Assembly: GCF_009835145.1 (NCBI RefSeq) | Contig: NZ_APKE01000028.1 | Location: forward strand, 1 to 64,000 | Direction of reading: 5' to 3' | DNA length: 64,000 nt | Source: Profundibacterium mesophilum KAUST100406-0324 | Lineage (GTDB): Bacteria > Pseudomonadota > Alphaproteobacteria > Rhodobacterales > Rhodobacteraceae | Part shown: positions 53,371 through 63,051 of the stretch, piece after piece | Position numbering within the stretch: position 1 is the stretch's first letter | How the letters are laid out: each line of letters begins with the position of its first letter | Position numbers and translations under genes: made by a program | The notes under the pieces: model-generated | The model's input: only the letters and a program-made list of their open reading frames with translations | Databases searched by the model: none | Told to the model about the DNA's origin: nothing

Positions 53371-53490
53371 ATGTTCAGCGTGATCAAGGTCAGTTTCTCG
53401 AGATCGACGACATTCGTGGAAGATCTGTGTGGAGTGTTTGCTCTTGCAGCGCTCTTTATCGCTGGCCTCTACCTTCCAGCTCTCCTCTGA
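53371..53490 (+). CDS. 39-aa SOS-controlled membrane peptide
   Basis: ATG 53371 with a GGGAGG ribosome binding site (53360-53365) at 5-nt spacing, TGA at 53488. The peptide MFSVIKVSFSRSTTFVEDL then CGVFALAALFIAGLYLPALL has a polar N-terminal third and one C-terminal membrane helix of about 19 residues. The perfect LexA box upstream makes DNA-damage induction very likely. Its size and topology recall SidA, the 29-aa SOS division inhibitor of Caulobacter, but no sequence similarity is claimed. Location after ligA-recG fits a repair context. Confidence 0.75.
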   Translation: MFSVIKVSFSRSTTFVEDLCGVFALAALFIAGLYLPALL

Positions 53491-53653
53491 AGGCTCATCC
53501 TCTAACTTCTGTTGCCTGTGACCTGCCTACGGCTCGTGGCCGCCCGGATCGCAGTCCGCTCATGTCCCCTGATGCGGCTGCACTCGATCAACCCATCATT
53601 CCGCTTCCTGCCTGGGGCGTTTGATGATCCGGCTCCGGCACGAGCATACTTTC
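53491..53653 (+). other. Long 3' region of the SOS unit, no clear gene
   Basis: 163 nt between the 39-aa gene and its terminator. The only short frame is 53562-53624 (MSPDAAALDQPIIPLPAWGV, 20 aa) without a ribosome binding site. The transcript would thus have a long untranslated 3' region or release a small RNA. No other feature is visible. Confidence 0.3.
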
Positions 53654-53691
53654 CTGCCGCCATCCCGACCGGATGCGCGGCAGTTTTTTTT
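53654..53691 (+). terminator. Strong intrinsic terminator of the SOS unit
   Basis: Stem CTGCCGC/GCGGCAG followed directly by eight T (53684-53691). It is the clearest Rho-independent terminator in the window. It ends the transcript that starts at the LexA-controlled promoter. Confidence 0.88.
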
Positions 53692-53781
53692 GCGTGAGGA
53701 CAATCTTGCGGCGCGATGTCGGCCAAATCGATGGATGGACAGCCGCCTCAAGCGGTGCCGCGGAGAGCCTTGTGCACCGCC

Positions 53782-54243
53782 TCAGGCGTAGCTGGCACCA
53801 TTCGCCGCCGTTTCGGCCTCCGCCGCGGCCTCCGCCGCAGCTTCGATTGCGAGAAGAATCGAGGCATGCCGGTTCTTGTAATCGCGCGCAGGTTCGAGCA
53901 CCTCGAACCCGTCGAACGGCGCGGGGGGCACCGGACCATCCGCTTTCAGCATGGCCTGCAACGCGTCACGGGCCGCGTCGATCTCCGCGCGGCTGCGCCC
54001 GATTATGTTGTGCCCGACCACTGCGGCCGCCGCCTGTCCAAGGGCACAGGCCTTCACGTCCTGCCCGAATGCCGCGACGCGGCCGTTCTCGAGCGAAAGA
54101 TCGACCGTCACCGTCGAGCCGCAAAGCGGAGAGCGCCTGCGCACACTGGCCTGCGGGTCCTCCAGGCGGACGGCATGGGGAATGTCCGCGGCGAGCTCGA
54201 GGATCCGTCCCGAGTAAAGCTTGATCAGATCACTGTCGGCCAT
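53782..54243 (-). CDS. IscU/NifU-N-like iron-sulfur scaffold homologue, one ligand cysteine missing
   Basis: 153 aa from ATG 54243 (AAAGGGAAAG site). The NifU_N fold is clear: [19 protein letters not shown] (Cys41) and [17 protein letters not shown] (Cys66). The third cluster-binding cysteine expected near residue 128 (IKCALLA in IscU) is replaced: [15 protein letters not shown]. It may bind or carry clusters differently, or have another role. It is divergent to hisI. Often annotated simply as a scaffold protein. Confidence 0.85.
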   Translation of the reverse strand: MADSDLIKLYSGRILELAADIPHAVRLEDPQASVRRRSPLCGSTVTVDLSLENGRVAAFGQDVKACALGQAAAAVVGHNIIGRSRAEIDAARDALQAMLKADGPVPPAPFDGFEVLEPARDYKNRHASILLAIEAAAEAAAEAETAANGASYA

Positions 54244-54310
54244 GGCTTTCCCTTTCGGCTTGCCGGTCATAGATAGTCCTGCGTCAGCGCCAAGAAAAGG
54301 ATCCTCGCCC

Positions 54311-54670
54311 ATGTCTTTCGACCCGTCCAGCCTGCGTTTCGACGCAGCCGGCCTCGTACCGGTAATCGCGCAGGACGCGCAGAGCGCCGAAATCCTGATG
54401 ATGGCCTGGATGAACGAGGAGGCGGTGCGCCGGACCTTCGAGACGGGGCGCGTCACCTATTGGTCACGCTCGCGGCAGTCCTTCTGGGTGAAGGGGGAGA
54501 CGAGCGGCAATCTGCAACATCTCGTCGAGCTGCGCATCGACTGTGACCGCGACTGTCTTCTAGTCTTGGTGCGGCAGGAAGGGCCCGCTTGCCATACCGG
54601 TCGCAGGAGCTGTTTCTACACCGCCTTGCGCGACGGCGAAGAAGTCGAGATCCAGTCGCCTCAGGGCTGA
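54311..54670 (+). CDS. hisI: Phosphoribosyl-AMP cyclohydrolase
   Basis: 119 aa, PRA-CH domain only. [56 protein letters not shown] with the metal-binding Asp and Cys residues. Third step of histidine synthesis. No hisE fusion. The end overlaps gluQRS on the other strand by 10 bp. Confidence 0.96.
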   Translation: MSFDPSSLRFDAAGLVPVIAQDAQSAEILMMAWMNEEAVRRTFETGRVTYWSRSRQSFWVKGETSGNLQHLVELRIDCDRDCLLVLVRQEGPACHTGRRSCFYTALRDGEEVEIQSPQG

Positions 54671-55545
54671 CACCCGATCATCGCCCACACATCTTGCGCC
54701 GTGGCGCCGTCTCGCCTGTAGGCGGAGATGGCGCGCGCATCGTCGCGTTTCGCCAGCCGTTTGCCGGTCTCGTCGCGGATCAGCGCATGATGATGGTAGC
54801 GGGGCACGGGCAGGCCGAGCATTAGCTGCAGAACGACGTGAATGCGTGTTGCCTCGAAAAGGTCGCGCCCGCGCGTGACGAGAGAGATGCCCTGCGCGGC
54901 ATCATCGAGAACGACCGAAAGGTGATAGGACGTTCCCATGTCGCGCCGGGCCAGAACGATCTCTCCGACTTCCTCGCGCAGGATGTGCGGCGTCACCTCG
55001 ATCCGTCCCGTCTCGCCAAGCGCATCGGGCCCGCTTTCGATGAAATGGACGCCAGAGCCGATGGCATCGCACATCGCGTCCATCCGCAGGCGCAGCGCAT
55101 GGCCCTCCGGGAGGTCGGGTCCGGACGCGATTTCACGATCCGAACAGGTTCTCGGATAAAGAAGCCCGTCCGGTCCGATTGCCGGCGGGTCGCCCTCCTG
55201 GGGGGCTGATGCCGCCTCGGCAATATCCCGGCGCGTGCAGGCACAGGCAAAGAGGGCCCCGGCGGCCCACAACCGCCGCAGCGCTGCCCTGTAGACATCG
55301 TGCCGCTGGGATTGTCGAAGCACCGGGGCGGGCCATGACAGCCCCAACCATTCGAGATCGTCGAAGATCGCGCGTTCCCATTCGGGACGGGAACGTGCGG
55401 CATCGATATCCTCGATCCGCAGCAGGAATTGTCCCCCGGACTCGTGCGCTTTTCTATGGGCCACCGAAGCGGCATAGGCATGACCCAGGTGCAGCGGACC
55501 CGTGGGAGACGGTGCGAACCTCGTCGTGAACGGCGCGCCCGTCAC
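54661..55545 (-). CDS. gluQ: Glutamyl-Q tRNA(Asp) synthetase
   Basis: 294 aa from GTG 55545, which overlaps the trmFO stop. It is a catalytic-domain-only Glu[21 protein letters not shown] (HIGH-type), [11 protein letters not shown] (KMSKS-type), zinc-binding CACTRRD with YPRTC, and no anticodon-binding domain. It attaches glutamate to queuosine 34 of tRNA-Asp. Confidence 0.94.
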   Translation of the reverse strand: MTGAPFTTRFAPSPTGPLHLGHAYAASVAHRKAHESGGQFLLRIEDIDAARSRPEWERAIFDDLEWLGLSWPAPVLRQSQRHDVYRAALRRLWAAGALFACACTRRDIAEAASAPQEGDPPAIGPDGLLYPRTCSDREIASGPDLPEGHALRLRMDAMCDAIGSGVHFIESGPDALGETGRIEVTPHILREEVGEIVLARRDMGTSYHLSVVLDDAAQGISLVTRGRDLFEATRIHVVLQLMLGLPVPRYHHHALIRDETGKRLAKRDDARAISAYRRDGATAQDVWAMIGCQP

Positions 55546-56900
55546 CCGCTTACGGCACCACCGGAGGACAGCCAATCGGACCAATCCTCCTTGGCGCGAT
55601 CGGTATAGGCCTTGTAGCGGTCCTTGCGTCCCCGGCGACCGGATTTGAGGCCGCCGACGGGCGGGAACAGCCCGAAATTGACATTCATCGGCTGGAACGT
55701 CTTGGCGTCCGCGCCGCCGGTGATGTGGGTCACGAGCGCGCCGGTCGCCGTCGTGGGGGGCGGGGGCGTGGGCGTGCGGCCTGTGGCATCGGCCACGGCC
55801 AACCGACCGGCCAGAAGGCCCATCGCCGCGCTTTCGACATAGCCCTCTACACCCGTGATCTGTCCAGCGAAACGGAGATTGGGCTGTGTGCGCAATCTCA
55901 GCTGCTCGTCCAGAAGCCGCGGAGAGTTCAGGAACGTATTGCGGTGGATGCCGCCAAGACGCGCGAACCGCGCTTCTTCCAGTCCCGGAATCATCCGGAA
56001 AACATCGGTTTGCGCGCCGTACTTCATTTTGGTTTGGAAGCCGACGATATTGAAGAGCGTTCCGAGCTTGTTGTCCCGGCGCAACTGCACGACAGCGTGC
56101 GCCTTCGTTTCGGGCATATGCGGATTGGTAAGGCCGACCGGCTTCATCGGACCGTGTCGCAAGGTCTCCCGGCCGCGTTCCGCCATCACTTCGATCGGCA
56201 GGCATCCGTCGAAATAGCCCGCCGTCTCCCCCTCGTGGAACTCCGTCTTGTCGGCCACCAGCAAGGCATCGATGAACGCGTCGTAGGTTTCCTTGTCCAT
56301 CGGGCAGTTGAGATAGGCGGTCCGTTCCTCCTCCCTCTCCCCCTTGTCGTAGCGCGACTGCATCCAGGCCTTCGACATGTCGATGCTGTCGGAATAAACG
56401 ATCGGAGCGATGGCATCGAAAAAAGCGAGTGCATCCGCGCCAGTCTTCGATGCGATCGTTTTCGCCAAGGCTCCGGATGTCAGGGGGCCCGTGGCAACGA
56501 TCCACTGGCCTTCCTTCGGAAGCTCAGTGATTTCAGCGTCTTGGCGCGTGATCTTGGGGTGGGACATCAATGCGTCCGTCACCGCGTTTGCAAAATGCTC
56601 GCGATCGACGGCGAGCGCGCCGCCCGCGGGAAGGCGACAGGCATCCGCCATCCGCATGATCAATCCGCCGGCCGCGCGCATTTCCCAATGCAGCAGGCCC
56701 ACCGCGTTCTGCTCGCTGTCATCGGAGCGGAAGGAGTTGGAGCAGACCATCTCTGCCAGCTGCCCCGTCTGATGCGCGAAGGTTCCGGTATGAGGCCGCA
56801 TCTCGTGAATGATCACGTCGAGCCCGGCCTCGGCCGCTTGCCAAGCTGCTTCCGACCCGGCCATTCCGCCGCCGACGATGTTGAGAACTTGCTGTGTCAT
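55542..56900 (-). CDS. trmFO: Methylenetetrahydrofolate-tRNA-(uracil-5-)-methyltransferase TrmFO
   Basis: 452 aa. FAD-binding [15 protein letters not shown] at the N-terminus, [27 protein letters not shown] and [14 protein letters not shown]. It makes T54 in the T-loop with folate as methyl donor. It is co-translated with gluQRS (GTGA overlap). Confidence 0.96.
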   Translation of the reverse strand: MTQQVLNIVGGGMAGSEAAWQAAEAGLDVIIHEMRPHTGTFAHQTGQLAEMVCSNSFRSDDSEQNAVGLLHWEMRAAGGLIMRMADACRLPAGGALAVDREHFANAVTDALMSHPKITRQDAEITELPKEGQWIVATGPLTSGALAKTIASKTGADALAFFDAIAPIVYSDSIDMSKAWMQSRYDKGEREEERTAYLNCPMDKETYDAFIDALLVADKTEFHEGETAGYFDGCLPIEVMAERGRETLRHGPMKPVGLTNPHMPETKAHAVVQLRRDNKLGTLFNIVGFQTKMKYGAQTDVFRMIPGLEEARFARLGGIHRNTFLNSPRLLDEQLRLRTQPNLRFAGQITGVEGYVESAAMGLLAGRLAVADATGRTPTPPPPTTATGALVTHITGGADAKTFQPMNVNFGLFPPVGGLKSGRRGRKDRYKAYTDRAKEDWSDWLSSGGAVSG

Positions 56901-56945
56901 GGCCGCGATCTAAACAGTCTCGCGGCAAAGGGGAAGGGCATCCGT

Positions 56946-56976
56946 CACCGCCGGCGCGTCAAACACGCCGGCGGTG
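56946..56976 (-). terminator. Hairpin after gyrA
   Basis: A perfect 10-bp stem CACCGCCGGC/GCCGGCGGTG with an 11-nt loop lies 12 nt downstream of the gyrA stop, before trmFO. No U-tract. Confidence 0.5.
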
Positions 56977-56988
56977 TGGTCCATTCCC

Positions 56989-59754
56989 TCAGGCGTCGTC
57001 ACCGTCCGGCATCTCGCCGCCGGGCTCGTCGACCTCCGGCTGCTCGGCGATCCAGGCAACCGAGACAACCTCTTCGCCGGCTCCGGTATTGAAGACCCGC
57101 ACACCGCCGGCCCCGCGCGAGCGGAAGGAGATGCCATCGACGGGGACCCGGATCGACTGGCCGCGAGAGGTCGCGAGCATGATCTGATCGTCGAGATCGA
57201 CCGGGAAGGACGCGACAAGCGGTCCGCCGCGCATTGCCTTGTCCATGGCCATGACCCCTTGGCCCCCGCGACCACGCACGGGGTAGTCATGACTGGAGCT
57301 GAGCTTGCCGGAACCTTGCGCCGTGATGGTCAGGATAAGGTCCTCGGCCGCTGACATGCGGGCATAATCCTCGGATGTGAAATCCGCCGCCTCTATGCTG
57401 GCATCCTCCTCCTCGGTTTCCTGTTCCGCATCCTCGGCGAGGCCAGCCACGGCACGCCGCATCTTGAGGTAGGCCGCGCGTTCGGCGGCGCTGGCCTCGA
57501 AATGGCGGATGATGGCCATCGACACGACACTGTCATCCGTGCCGAGACGGATGCCCCTGACGCCCGTGGAATCGCGGCCCTTGAATACGCGAACGGCGGT
57601 TGTCGGGAAGCGGATCGCACGGCCCTGTGCCGTGACGAGCATCACGTCATCCTCTTCGGACGCAATGCGCGCGTTGACCAATTTCACATTGTTATCGGGA
57701 AGTTTCATGGCGATCTTGCCATTGCGCATGACATTCGTGAAATCACTCAGCGCGTTGCGCCGCACATCGCCCGCGGAGGTGGCGAAGATGATCTGCAGCT
57801 CGTTCCAATCAGCCTCGTCGCGATCCACCGGCATGATCGCGGCGATCGACACCCCTTGCGGGATCGGCAGGAGATTGACGATCGCCTTGCCCTTTGCCGT
57901 GCGGCTTCCCTGCGGCAGGCGCCAGGTCTTGAGCTTGTAGACCATCCCGTCGGTGGTGAAGAAGAGAAGCTGCGTGTGGGTGTTGGCCACGAACAGGGTC
58001 GTGACGACATCCTCGTCCTTCGTCGACATGCCCGACAGGCCCTTGCCGCCACGTCTTTGGGACCGGAAGTCGGCGAGGGGCGTGCGCTTGATGTAGCCGG
58101 TCTGCGTGACCGTGACGACCATCTCCTCGCGCTCGATGAGATCCTCGTCCTCCATATCGCCGGACCAGTCGACGATTTCGGTCCGGCGTGGCACTGCGAA
58201 TTGCGTGCGCACCTCCGTCAATTCGGACGAGATGATCGACATGATCCGTTCGCGCGAGCGCAGGATATCGAGATAGTCCTTGATCTTCGCTGCAAGCTCT
58301 TCGAGCTCGTCGGTAACCTCTTTCACGCCGAGCTGCGTCAGGCGCTGAAGCCGCAACTCGAGGATCGCGCGGGCTTGCACCTCCGACAGGTTATAGGTGC
58401 CGTCGTCGTTCATCGTATGGCTGGGATCGTCGATCAGACGGATGTAGCCCTCGATGTCACTGGCCGGCCAGCGCCGCTCCATCAGCTTCTCGCGCGCCTC
58501 GGGGGCGTCGGCGGAGGAGCGGATGGTCGCCACGACCTCGTCGACATTGCTCACGGCAACGGCATAGCCGCACAGGATATGGCTCCGCTCGCGGGCCTTG
58601 CGCAGATCGAACGCCGTGCGCCGCGCGACAACTTCCTCTCGGAAGCTGATGAAATGCGTAAGGAAATCACGAAGCGTCAGCTGTTCGGGACGGCCGCCAT
58701 GCAATGCCAGCATGTTGCAGCCGAAGGAGGTCTGCATCGGCGTGAAGCGGAAGAGCTGATTGAGAACGACTTCCGCCGTTGCATCCTTCTTCAGCTCGAC
58801 CACGACGCGCACGCCGACCCGGTCCGACTCGTCCTGCACCGCCGATATGCCCTCGAGCTTCTTTTCGCGGACAAGATCGGCGATCCTTTCGACGAGCGCG
58901 GCCTTGTTGACCTGGTAGGGGATCTCGTCGAGCACGATGGCATAGCGATCCTTGCGGATCTCCTCGATCCGCGTCTTGGCGCGGATGATGACGCTTCCGC
59001 GCCCTTCGAGATAGGCCTTGCGCGCGCCGGAGCGCCCGAGGATCAGGCCGCCGGTCGGGAAATCGGGCGCGGGGACGTACTCCATCAGCTGCTCGACCGA
59101 CAGGTCCGGATCCTCGATCAGCGCAAGCGTCGCGTCGATCACCTCGCCCAGATTGTGCGGCGGGATGTTCGTGGCCATGCCGACGGCGATGCCGCCCGCG
59201 CCGTTGACGAGCATGTTGGGAAAGCGCGCCGGCAGAACGGTGGGCTCGCGGTCCTTGCCGTCGTAATTGTCCTGGAAGTCGACGGTCTGCTTCTCGATAT
59301 CGGCCAGAAGCGCCTGCGCGGGCTTGTCCATGCGCACTTCGGTATAGCGCATCGCGGCGGCATTGTCGCCGTCCATGGAGCCGAAATTCCCTTGCCCGTC
59401 GAGCAGCGGCAGGGACATCGAGAAATCCTGCGCCATCCGCACGAGCGCCTCGTAGATCGCGCTGTCGCCATGCGGGTGATACTTGCCCATCACGTCGCCG
59501 ACGGGACGCGCCGACTTGCGATAGGACTTGTCATGCGTGTTGCCGGTCTCGTGCATCGCGTAGAGGATGCGCCGGTGCACCGGTTTCAGCCCGTCACGCA
59601 GATCGGGGATTGCCCGACTGACGATGACCGACATCGCGTAATCGAGGAAGGATGCACGCATCTCCTCCGAGATCGAGATCGACGGACCATCGTGAGCGAC
59701 GCGCTCGATGCTGGATTCATCTTCGTTTTCGGGATGTTCGGGCGTATCGCTCAA
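56989..59754 (-). CDS. gyrA: DNA gyrase subunit A
   Basis: 921 aa. Winged-helix and tower region with catalytic Tyr137 (AAMRYTEVR), quinolone region [18 protein letters not shown] (Ser98 and Glu102 at the usual resistance positions, wild-type-like), and C-terminal beta-pinwheel with the GyrA box SQRRGGKG. The start is a TTG at 59754 because no in-frame ATG precedes the conserved part; GCAGGAG lies upstream. An acidic tail closes the protein. Confidence 0.96.
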   Translation of the reverse strand: MSDTPEHPENEDESSIERVAHDGPSISISEEMRASFLDYAMSVIVSRAIPDLRDGLKPVHRRILYAMHETGNTHDKSYRKSARPVGDVMGKYHPHGDSAIYEALVRMAQDFSMSLPLLDGQGNFGSMDGDNAAAMRYTEVRMDKPAQALLADIEKQTVDFQDNYDGKDREPTVLPARFPNMLVNGAGGIAVGMATNIPPHNLGEVIDATLALIEDPDLSVEQLMEYVPAPDFPTGGLILGRSGARKAYLEGRGSVIIRAKTRIEEIRKDRYAIVLDEIPYQVNKAALVERIADLVREKKLEGISAVQDESDRVGVRVVVELKKDATAEVVLNQLFRFTPMQTSFGCNMLALHGGRPEQLTLRDFLTHFISFREEVVARRTAFDLRKARERSHILCGYAVAVSNVDEVVATIRSSADAPEAREKLMERRWPASDIEGYIRLIDDPSHTMNDDGTYNLSEVQARAILELRLQRLTQLGVKEVTDELEELAAKIKDYLDILRSRERIMSIISSELTEVRTQFAVPRRTEIVDWSGDMEDEDLIEREEMVVTVTQTGYIKRTPLADFRSQRRGGKGLSGMSTKDEDVVTTLFVANTHTQLLFFTTDGMVYKLKTWRLPQGSRTAKGKAIVNLLPIPQGVSIAAIMPVDRDEADWNELQIIFATSAGDVRRNALSDFTNVMRNGKIAMKLPDNNVKLVNARIASEEDDVMLVTAQGRAIRFPTTAVRVFKGRDSTGVRGIRLGTDDSVVSMAIIRHFEASAAERAAYLKMRRAVAGLAEDAEQETEEEDASIEAADFTSEDYARMSAAEDLILTITAQGSGKLSSSHDYPVRGRGGQGVMAMDKAMRGGPLVASFPVDLDDQIMLATSRGQSIRVPVDGISFRSRGAGGVRVFNTGAGEEVVSVAWIAEQPEVDEPGGEMPDGDDA

Positions 59755-59939
59755 CGACTCCGATGCTCCTGCATTTGGGGCTACATATTGTTGTGAAACC
59801 TATACCAGAGCGTGCATATAGCCCGCAATCCCTGTGCCTGCAAAGCTATGGCAGCCACAGGATGACACTGCTAACAACCTGTTTTCGTTGCAAAGTAAAC
59901 CTCCCGGGTTTCTACTCGAAGTCGGGGAGGGACCTGGCG

Positions 59940-60203
59940 ATGACGGAAACGGAGATGATGTTGAAGGGCTACGGGTTGACGACCGCGGAATTCTTCTACC
60001 GCCTGCCGGATTACAGGAATGTTCTGCAGAGTTTCGTGTGGCAGGATTACGATCTCGCGCCGGACCACCCGAAGCTCTTCGAATTCGTCGAATTCTGGCA
60101 GCGGGAGATCGAGGGGCCGTTGCATTCGGTATGCTTCACGCATCGCAAGCTCATCGCGCCAGGCGAATGGCGCAATGTCACCGGGGAGCTGACGCTGCAC
60201 TGA
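59940..60203 (+). CDS. Usg family protein
   Basis: 87 aa from ATG 59940 with GGGAGGGA upstream. EMMLKGYGLTTAEFFYRLPD, QSFVWQDYDLAPDHPKLFEF and WQREIEGPLHSV match the small Usg family of alphaproteobacteria. Function unknown. It is divergent to gyrA and ends 9 bp from the opposing speE. Confidence 0.88.
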   Translation: MTETEMMLKGYGLTTAEFFYRLPDYRNVLQSFVWQDYDLAPDHPKLFEFVEFWQREIEGPLHSVCFTHRKLIAPGEWRNVTGELTLH

Positions 60204-60212
60204 GGCTCGCGT

Positions 60213-61067
60213 TCAGGGAATCAGCCGCGCGACGTAGCCGGGCAGGGCGAAGGCAGCCTTGTGAACTTCCGGCGTGTAATAACCCGGCGTCAGGCCGGCC
60301 TTGCGGAAGCGCTCGGCCAGTGTCTCTGGGTCGACAGCGCGGGCCGGGCCGTCCGTTCCCCAGCCGAACGCCATCGCGCCGCCCGCATAGGTCGGCACCG
60401 TCGCCATGTAGCAGGTGGCATCGGTGAAGAGCGCCTTGAAGGCCCGCATCGTTCCCGTCAGCTCGTCGCCCTGCATGAAGGGCACGCCGTTCTGGGTGAC
60501 CAGAATGCCATTCGGTGCCAAGGCGCGTTTCGCATGGCCATAGAAACTGTCAGTGAAGAGGACCTCGCCGGGGCCCGCGGGATCGGTCGAGTCGACGATG
60601 ATCACATCGAAGCCGCCATCGCAGTCGCGCATGTATTGCGCGCCATCGGCGATGATCAGCTCGAGCCTGGGATCATCGAAGGCCCCGGCGGAGATCGATG
60701 GCAGGTACTGCTTGGAGAACTCGACCACGCCGGCATCGATCTCGATCATGGTGACTTGCTCGACGCCGGAATGGCGCAGAACCTCCCGTGCCATTCCGCC
60801 ATCGCCGCCCCCGATGATCAGCACCCTGCGGGCCGATCCATGGGCGAGGATGGGCACATGGGTCAGCATCTCGTGGTAGATGTAGTTGTCGCCCTCGGTC
60901 ACCTGCACCACGCCATCGAGGGTGAGCACGCGGCCGAAGGTGGAATTGCTGAAGACACGGATGCGCTGGTGATCGGTTTCGCTGTCATAAAGCAGCTCGT
61001 CGATCCTGAGGGCCTGCGAATGGTCCGCATGAAGACGCTCGATGCTCCATCCAGTCATGTCGGTCAT
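60213..61067 (-). CDS. speE: Spermidine synthase (polyamine aminopropyltransferase)
   Basis: 284 aa. LTLDGVVQVTEGDNYIYHEM, VLIIGGGDGGMAREVLRH (decarboxylated-SAM pocket), IIVDSTDPAGPGEVLFTDSFY. It transfers an aminopropyl group to putrescine. ATG 61067 follows AAGGAGAGCC. It overlaps the 2H phosphodiesterase gene by 4 nt and is downstream of speD. Confidence 0.95.
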   Translation of the reverse strand: MTDMTGWSIERLHADHSQALRIDELLYDSETDHQRIRVFSNSTFGRVLTLDGVVQVTEGDNYIYHEMLTHVPILAHGSARRVLIIGGGDGGMAREVLRHSGVEQVTMIEIDAGVVEFSKQYLPSISAGAFDDPRLELIIADGAQYMRDCDGGFDVIIVDSTDPAGPGEVLFTDSFYGHAKRALAPNGILVTQNGVPFMQGDELTGTMRAFKALFTDATCYMATVPTYAGGAMAFGWGTDGPARAVDPETLAERFRKAGLTPGYYTPEVHKAAFALPGYVARLIP

Positions 61068-61573
61068 GCAGGCTCTCCTTCCAGGTCGTATTGCGCGATG
61101 GCCTCCCACGGGCCGCCGCGGTAATGCCAGAGCATGAGCCGGTCCGCCACCCCCTCGAAGGGCGTGAACCGCGCGGCGATCGCATCGCGATCGGCGCGGG
61201 CGCGGGCGCGGGGCACCTTGTTCTGGAGCGTGACATGCGCGCGACGCGTCTGCCGGTCCTGCCGCGTCAACATCGGCTCCCAAAGGTCCTGGAGTTCCCG
61301 AAGGAGAGGCAGGTAGCGCGGCATGTCGAGCCTGACCGCGGTGCCGCCCCCGAAATCGAGAAGCTCGGCCGCGGCGAGCCGCAACGGCGCCGTCCGTCCG
61401 GCGACCGCGCGGCAATCTTCGGCGACGCGCGCGTGTTCCTCGGAGGGGAGCTGCTGGAACAGGGTCAGATGTGCGGGGATGAAGTTGCGTGCCGGCGGAA
61501 AGAACGCCTGCCGCGTCGGCTCGAACCAGCCGAAGGCGGAGCTGTCGAAGCCGAGTGTAAGGATGAGCGCCAT
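61064..61573 (-). CDS. 2H phosphodiesterase-family (2'-5' RNA ligase-like) protein
   Basis: 169 aa. The paired HxTx motifs of the 2H superfamily are intact: HLTL at residues 35-38 and HVTL at 113-116. The family includes RNA 2'-3' cyclic phosphodiesterases. It sits between speD and speE, overlapping speE by ATGA, an unexpected partner for polyamine genes. Substrate unknown. Confidence 0.85.
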   Translation of the reverse strand: MALILTLGFDSSAFGWFEPTRQAFFPPARNFIPAHLTLFQQLPSEEHARVAEDCRAVAGRTAPLRLAAAELLDFGGGTAVRLDMPRYLPLLRELQDLWEPMLTRQDRQTRRAHVTLQNKVPRARARADRDAIAARFTPFEGVADRLMLWHYRGGPWEAIAQYDLEGEPA

Positions 61574-61622
61574 CGAGCAGGCTGGCGCCGGGCCCCAGGT
61601 CAGGGGCGCCGGCGCCGATCCG

Positions 61623-62144
61623 TCAGGCCGCGACGGTGTCGGTGACGAGGCCGTCGCCGCGCAGCAGTTCCTTCACCCGCACATCGTCGGTGTGGAAGGC
61701 CTTCTTCAGCACATCGACCGCGCGCCACGGCTCGGCATCGCCGCACATGAACACGTCGAAAGCGCCGTAGCCGATCTCGGGCCAGGTATGCACCGAGATA
61801 TGGCTTTCGGCGAGGACGGCGACGCCGCTCACGCCTTGCGGGCTGAACTTGTGGGTGTGGATATGCAGCAGGGTCGCGCCGCAGATCTCGACCGAGTCGC
61901 GGAATGCCTGCTGAATGCGGGCCTCGTCATCGAGCCCGTGGCCGTTCACCACCTCGATGATGAGATGCGTTCCGGCGAAGACTTTGCCCTCGCGGCGGAT
62001 GAAATGATCGTCGCGCGATTCATCGAACAGGTCGCGCTCGGCCGTTTCCTGTCCGCCGATCGCACCATCGCTGATACGCGTGTCTTCCGCTTGGGCGCCT
62101 GTCTCCAGACCGATCCCCAGTTGGAAGAGGTTGGAGCCCGACAT
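61623..62144 (-). CDS. speD: S-adenosylmethionine decarboxylase proenzyme
   Basis: 173 aa. GGAGG lies 5 nt before ATG 62144. The processing site is in LAESHISVHTWPEIGYGAFD; serine within ESHIS becomes the pyruvoyl group after self-cleavage. HIHTHKFSPQGVSGVAV precedes it. An N-terminal extension of about 50 residues is longer than in the minimal class. It supplies decarboxylated SAM to SpeE. Confidence 0.95.
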   Translation of the reverse strand: MSGSNLFQLGIGLETGAQAEDTRISDGAIGGQETAERDLFDESRDDHFIRREGKVFAGTHLIIEVVNGHGLDDEARIQQAFRDSVEICGATLLHIHTHKFSPQGVSGVAVLAESHISVHTWPEIGYGAFDVFMCGDAEPWRAVDVLKKAFHTDDVRVKELLRGDGLVTDTVAA

Positions 62145-62359
62145 GGCATCCTCCTTCTTCTTTCCAGTAGATGGCAATCCGTGGGTCCTTAGCGCCCCCC
62201 CGGCAAAGCCGCCGAGGTTGGGATCGGTCCCGAATGTGTGAAGGGGCAGATAGGGGTCAAGCTCTCCGGACGCAAGACATTTCGCGGCTCATGGGCGGAA
62301 AAACGATCCTCCCCGGGGTCGAGATGCACCGCCGCGCCGGCGCGCGGCACGCGGGAGCC

Positions 62360-62389
62360 GGTCCGGGGCGGGGTCCGGGGCGGGGTCCG
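62360..62389. repeat. GC-rich 12-bp tandem repeat, 2.5 copies
   Basis: The unit GGTCCGGGGCGG repeats with exact 12-nt period: the T of each unit is at 62362, 62374 and 62386, the third copy being partial. Confidence 0.75.
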
Positions 62390-62499
62390 TGCGCGGTGAG
62401 CCGTCCTCGGGACGCCGGAATGGCGGAGAAATGTTGGGGTATCTAAATACCTTATTTGCAAGATGTTGAGATTGCTTGAATTTTCGGAGGTCATTGCCG

Positions 62500-62527
62500 T
62501 TGACGCGGCGCGCAGGATGGTTAGAAC
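62500..62527 (+). promoter_or_regulatory. Sigma-70-type promoter of rplM-rpsI
   Basis: TTGACG (62500-62505), 16 nt, TAGAAC (62522-62527), about 60 nt upstream of the rplM start, in the only AT-rich part of the region. Confidence 0.55.
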
Positions 62528-62588
62528 TGCGCCATCCGAAAACGGCGGCCCTTCGTGCTGCCATCCGATCATGCGACAGGAACCAGCG

Positions 62589-63050
62589 ATGAAGACCTAC
62601 ACCGCGACACCGGCGGAGATCGAGAAGAAATGGATCCTGATCGACGCCGAGGGCGTCGTTCTGGGTCGTCTCGCCTCGATCATCGCCATGCGTCTGCGTG
62701 GCAAGCACAAGGCCACGTTCACCCCGCACATGGACATGGGCGACAATGTCATAGTCATTAACGCCGACAAGGTGCAGTTGACGGGCAAGAAGCGCATGAA
62801 ACCGAACTACTGGCACACGGGATATCCGGGCGGCATCAAGTCCCGCACCACCGGCCAGATCCTCGAGGGCAAGTATCCCGAGCGCGTCGTCATGCAGGCT
62901 GTCAAGCGCATGCTGCCCGGCAACAAGCTGAGCCGTCACGTGATGACCAACCTGCGCGTCTATGCCGGCACCGAGCATCCGCATGAGGCCCAGAGCCCCG
63001 AGACGCTCGATGTCGTGTCGATGAACTCCAAGAACACCAGGACCGCTTGA
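62589..63050 (+). CDS. rplM: 50S ribosomal protein L13
   Basis: 153 aa from ATG 62589 with an ACAGGA site. [19 protein letters not shown] and the family signature [20 protein letters not shown] are seen. Followed by rpsI after one base, the standard pair. Confidence 0.98.
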   Translation: MKTYTATPAEIEKKWILIDAEGVVLGRLASIIAMRLRGKHKATFTPHMDMGDNVIVINADKVQLTGKKRMKPNYWHTGYPGGIKSRTTGQILEGKYPERVVMQAVKRMLPGNKLSRHVMTNLRVYAGTEHPHEAQSPETLDVVSMNSKNTRTA

Positions 63051-63051
63051 G

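Larger units (their letters stand above)
62145..62588. other. 444-nt divergent intergenic region speD/rplM
   Basis: No gene is visible. It contains a tandem 12-mer (62360-62389), an AT-rich palindromic stretch GGTATCTAAATACC (62438-62451), then an AT-rich tract with TTATTTGC and a clear rplM promoter. The upstream half near speD is GC-rich with no motif I recognise. Confidence 0.6.

Noticed and set aside
53562-53624. 20-codon frame in the 3' region of the SOS unit
   Set aside because: No ribosome binding site; kept only as a note in the finding on that region.
57502-59796. 764-codon plus-strand open frame
   Set aside because: It is antisense to gyrA.
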